A stretch of 64,000 nucleotides of DNA from Fulvivirga sp. M361 (GTDB lineage: Bacteria > Bacteroidota > Bacteroidia > Cytophagales > Cyclobacteriaceae), in the NCBI RefSeq assembly GCF_007097395.1, contig NZ_VKDC01000030.1, positions 1-64,000 of the forward strand, in the 5' to 3' direction. The notes beneath the pieces are model-generated. The model searched no databases. It was not told where the DNA came from and saw only the letters and a list, made by a program, of their open reading frames with translations. This document shows positions 62,298-64,000 of the stretch, piece by piece (within the stretch, counting starts at the first letter, position 1; every line of letters begins with the position of its first letter). The position numbers and the translations under genes are program-made.

Positions 62298-62768
62298 TTA
62301 ACTTACTTTTGACGGTTCTTTGATCATATCAAGACCGATCAGTTTGGACTCTTCGTATCCCACAGCCATATACCCAAGGACCCCACCAGAAGCTTCAGCT
62401 ATTTTTCGGGCTATATCACGGATGCTCGCATAAAAATCAATAGCAAAGTTTTTATCCAGTTTTGGCAATACATGGTTCAAACGTTCCAGTTCTTCAATGA
62501 TTTTTGGATTGCGGTCACTGGCGTCGACAGGGTATTGTTGTATTGTAACTTTCAACTTATCTTCGAAGTCAGTACCGACTGTTTTAAAATAATCAATGAG
62601 ATCCTTTCGGGCTTTTTGTTGTTTTAATTTGGATAAATTAACAGCTTGTTTAATTTCAGATTTATCAATCTCATTATCAGCACCTGCTATCAGTATTGAA
62701 ACTAATATTGGAACCTTAAACATGAGCTCCCTTTCTGATTCAGTAAGATTGTCGAATTGTTCTACCAT
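62298..62768 (-). CDS. Unrecognised 156-aa helical protein (TerB-like at a stretch)
   Basis: No signal peptide or membrane span. The N-terminal part LMFKVPILVSILIAGADNEIDKSEIKQAV looks like the acidic loop of TerB-like domains, but the match is weak. The C-terminal half has two amphipathic helices and a Gly-rich turn (EASGGVLGYMAVGYEESKL). A -7-like box lies 49 bases upstream. It is likely cotranscribed with the rhomboid gene (12-base gap). Confidence 0.65.
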   Translation of the reverse strand: MVEQFDNLTESERELMFKVPILVSILIAGADNEIDKSEIKQAVNLSKLKQQKARKDLIDYFKTVGTDFEDKLKVTIQQYPVDASDRNPKIIEELERLNHVLPKLDKNFAIDFYASIRDIARKIAEASGGVLGYMAVGYEESKLIGLDMIKEPSKVS

Positions 62769-62816
62769 ATTCTTCAGACAAAGTTTGAAATGTCAATTAG
62801 TTATAACTTCAAAATT

Positions 62817-62824
62817 CAAAAATA
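62817..62824 (-). promoter_or_regulatory. Possible -7 promoter box for the 156-aa gene
   Basis: The minus strand reads TATTTTTG here, the same -7 box as the exact promoter at 52392, 49 bases before the ATG at 62768. The -33 element at the expected distance is only TGTG, so the call is tentative. Confidence 0.4.
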
Positions 62825-62945
62825 TAACAAGTCGAGAATCATTTCACATAAATTAGTCTATTTTTATTAGCTTGTGAAAGTCAATTTTTAGACCATTATT
62901 TTAAATTTCATATCTTCATTTCTAAAATTTAAATAGACGCACCAC

Positions 62946-64000
62946 ATGTATGATAAAGACCCTGTAAGGATATTCATTGTTGAAGATGATCCGTCATACA
63001 CTAAATTCCTGGAATATGTCCTTAGTCTAAATCCTGATTTTGAGGTATCGGTTTTCGAAACGGGTAAAGGCTGTCTCGAAAATCTATATAAAGAACCTTC
63101 TATAATAACGTTGGATTATACACTCCCGGATATGTCCGGGGAAAAGGTATTGACGGAGATTCATAAGTACAATTCAAATATGCAGGTGATCATCATATCT
63201 GCACAAGAAAAAATTGGCACAGCCGTAGAGCTTCTTAAATTGGGCGCTTATGACTATATTATTAAGGATGAAGAGACCAAAGACCGATTGCTTAATACGA
63301 TCAACAATGCCAGGAGGAATCTCTCTCTTGTCAAAGAAATTGATCATTTAAAGCAGGAGATTTCTGAAAAGTATGAATTTGATAACAGTATTATTGGTAA
63401 TAGTATTGCACTAAAAAAGGTTTTCTCCCTTTTAGAAAAAGCCGTCAAAACCAATATAACCGTTTCAATCACCGGCGAAACGGGTACAGGAAAAGAGCTT
63501 GTGGCCAAAGCCATCCATTATAACTCTGCTAAGAAGAAGAAACCTTTTGTAGCAGTTAACATCACTGCTATTCCTAAAGAATTAATGGAAAGCGAGCTCT
63601 TTGGACATGAAAAAGGAGCGTTTACAGGTGCCAATACCCGAAGAATAGGTAAGTTCGAAGAGGCTGAAGGTGGAAGTATCTTCCTGGATGAAATCGGAGA
63701 GATGGATCTAAGTTTACAAGCTAAACTTTTAAGAGTATTGCAGGAAAGGGAACTTACGCGTGTGGGAGGCAATGAAATAATAAAACTTGACATCCGGCTT
63801 ATCGTTGCTACTCACAGGGACCTGGCCGAAGAAGTGAAAGCCGGAAATTTCAGAGAAGACTTGTACTACAGACTATTGGGTTTACCTGTACACTTGCCTC
63901 CATTACGCGATAGAGATAAGGACATTATAGTACTTGCTAAATACTTTCTCAAAGAATTTTCAAAAGACAATGACCTCCCTTCTCTGGTGTTAAGTGTAGA
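62946..64000 (+). CDS. Sigma-54-dependent NtrC-family response regulator, 3' truncated by window end
   Basis: The ATG at 62946 opens a frame of at least 351 codons that continues past the end. Residues 5-115 form a receiver domain with acidic Asp14/Asp15, phospho-acceptor Asp57 (TLDYTLPD), Ser85 and Lys107. Residues 145 onward are the AAA+ activator: Walker A GETGTGKE (177-184), the sigma-54 contact GAFTGA (224-229), Walker B around SIFLDEIGE (244-252). A DNA-binding HTH is expected in the missing C-terminus. It is divergent from the 156-aa gene by 177 bases; no kinase is adjacent. Confidence 0.95.
   Translation, partial: MYDKDPVRIFIVEDDPSYTKFLEYVLSLNPDFEVSVFETGKGCLENLYKEPSIITLDYTLPDMSGEKVLTEIHKYNSNMQVIIISAQEKIGTAVELLKLGAYDYIIKDEETKDRLLNTINNARRNLSLVKEIDHLKQEISEKYEFDNSIIGNSIALKKVFSLLEKAVKTNITVSITGETGTGKELVAKAIHYNSAKKKKPFVAVNITAIPKELMESELFGHEKGAFTGANTRRIGKFEEAEGGSIFLDEIGEMDLSLQAKLLRVLQERELTRVGGNEIIKLDIRLIVATHRDLAEEVKAGNFREDLYYRLLGLPVHLPPLRDRDKDIIVLAKYFLKEFSKDNDLPSLVLSV

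Noticed and set aside
7153-64000. Pairing of the DISM kinase (7153) with the NtrC-type regulator (62946)
   Set aside because: They are more than 50 kb apart in this window; nothing in the sequence links them.

Overview
The window reads as chromosomal DNA of a gliding or T9SS-bearing marine-type Bacteroidota, most likely order Cytophagales (Fulvivirga-like is a guess; no rRNA is present to test it). Support: two PorP/SprF proteins, giant surface proteins ending in the CHU_C (T9SS type B) sorting domain, a subtilase with a type A sorting domain, SusD-like, PorT-like, DUF3857 and DUF2807 proteins, and one exact Bacteroidota promoter (TTTG-N19-TATTTTTG at 52392-52422). DNA is AT-rich and densely coding. 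I saw no tRNA, rRNA, CRISPR, insertion sequence or prophage.

Layout. 1-513: an upstream gene tail, two hairpin terminators and otherwise empty DNA. 514-6828 (minus): gyrA with a TPR protein, a beta-barrel with a basic tail, and two unrecognised proteins. 7153-9285 (plus): an orphan 7TMR-DISM histidine kinase. 9268-14614 (minus): a four-gene unit of lipoprotein, T9SS subtilase, ribulose-phosphate epimerase and TonB-dependent receptor. 14771-15798: a thioredoxin-like protein and a divergent TrpF-like protein lacking the catalytic residues. 16033-20578 (minus): an ABC ATPase and an ABC-2 permease fused to an M1 peptidase. 20802-21611: a PorT-like barrel.

21845-33945 (plus) is the T9SS surface block: PorP/SprF with a SPOR-like tail, two CHU_C surface proteins (about 1,109 and 2,105 aa) and a second PorP/SprF. 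33993-41052 (minus): a DUF2807 protein, two MacB-type permeases without an ATPase, and an S41 peptidase. 41247-49496: folC, a divergent aminotransferase, a tandem DUF3857/transglutaminase-fold pair and a cadherin-SusD lipoprotein with no SusC.

49597-57386 (minus) is an envelope energy module: a TPR protein of 1,019 aa translationally coupled to a plugless beta-barrel, then SPOR-ExbB-ExbD-TonB with its own promoter and terminator. 57761-62768 (minus): holA, an aspartoacylase-like enzyme, a GCS2-ligase/CBS fusion, a rhomboid protease and a small unknown protein. A sigma-54 response regulator starts at 62946 and runs off the end.

How it fits together: most of the window is envelope biology, namely T9SS cargo and anchors, TonB-powered uptake, ABC systems and envelope proteases, interleaved with single housekeeping genes (gyrA, rpe, folC, holA). 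Nothing is certainly new. The best candidates for an undescribed system are the TPR/plugless-barrel/SPOR/ExbBD/TonB module, the GCS2-CBS/aspartoacylase pair, and the rpe-containing surface operon preceded by a hairpin just before its first start codon.
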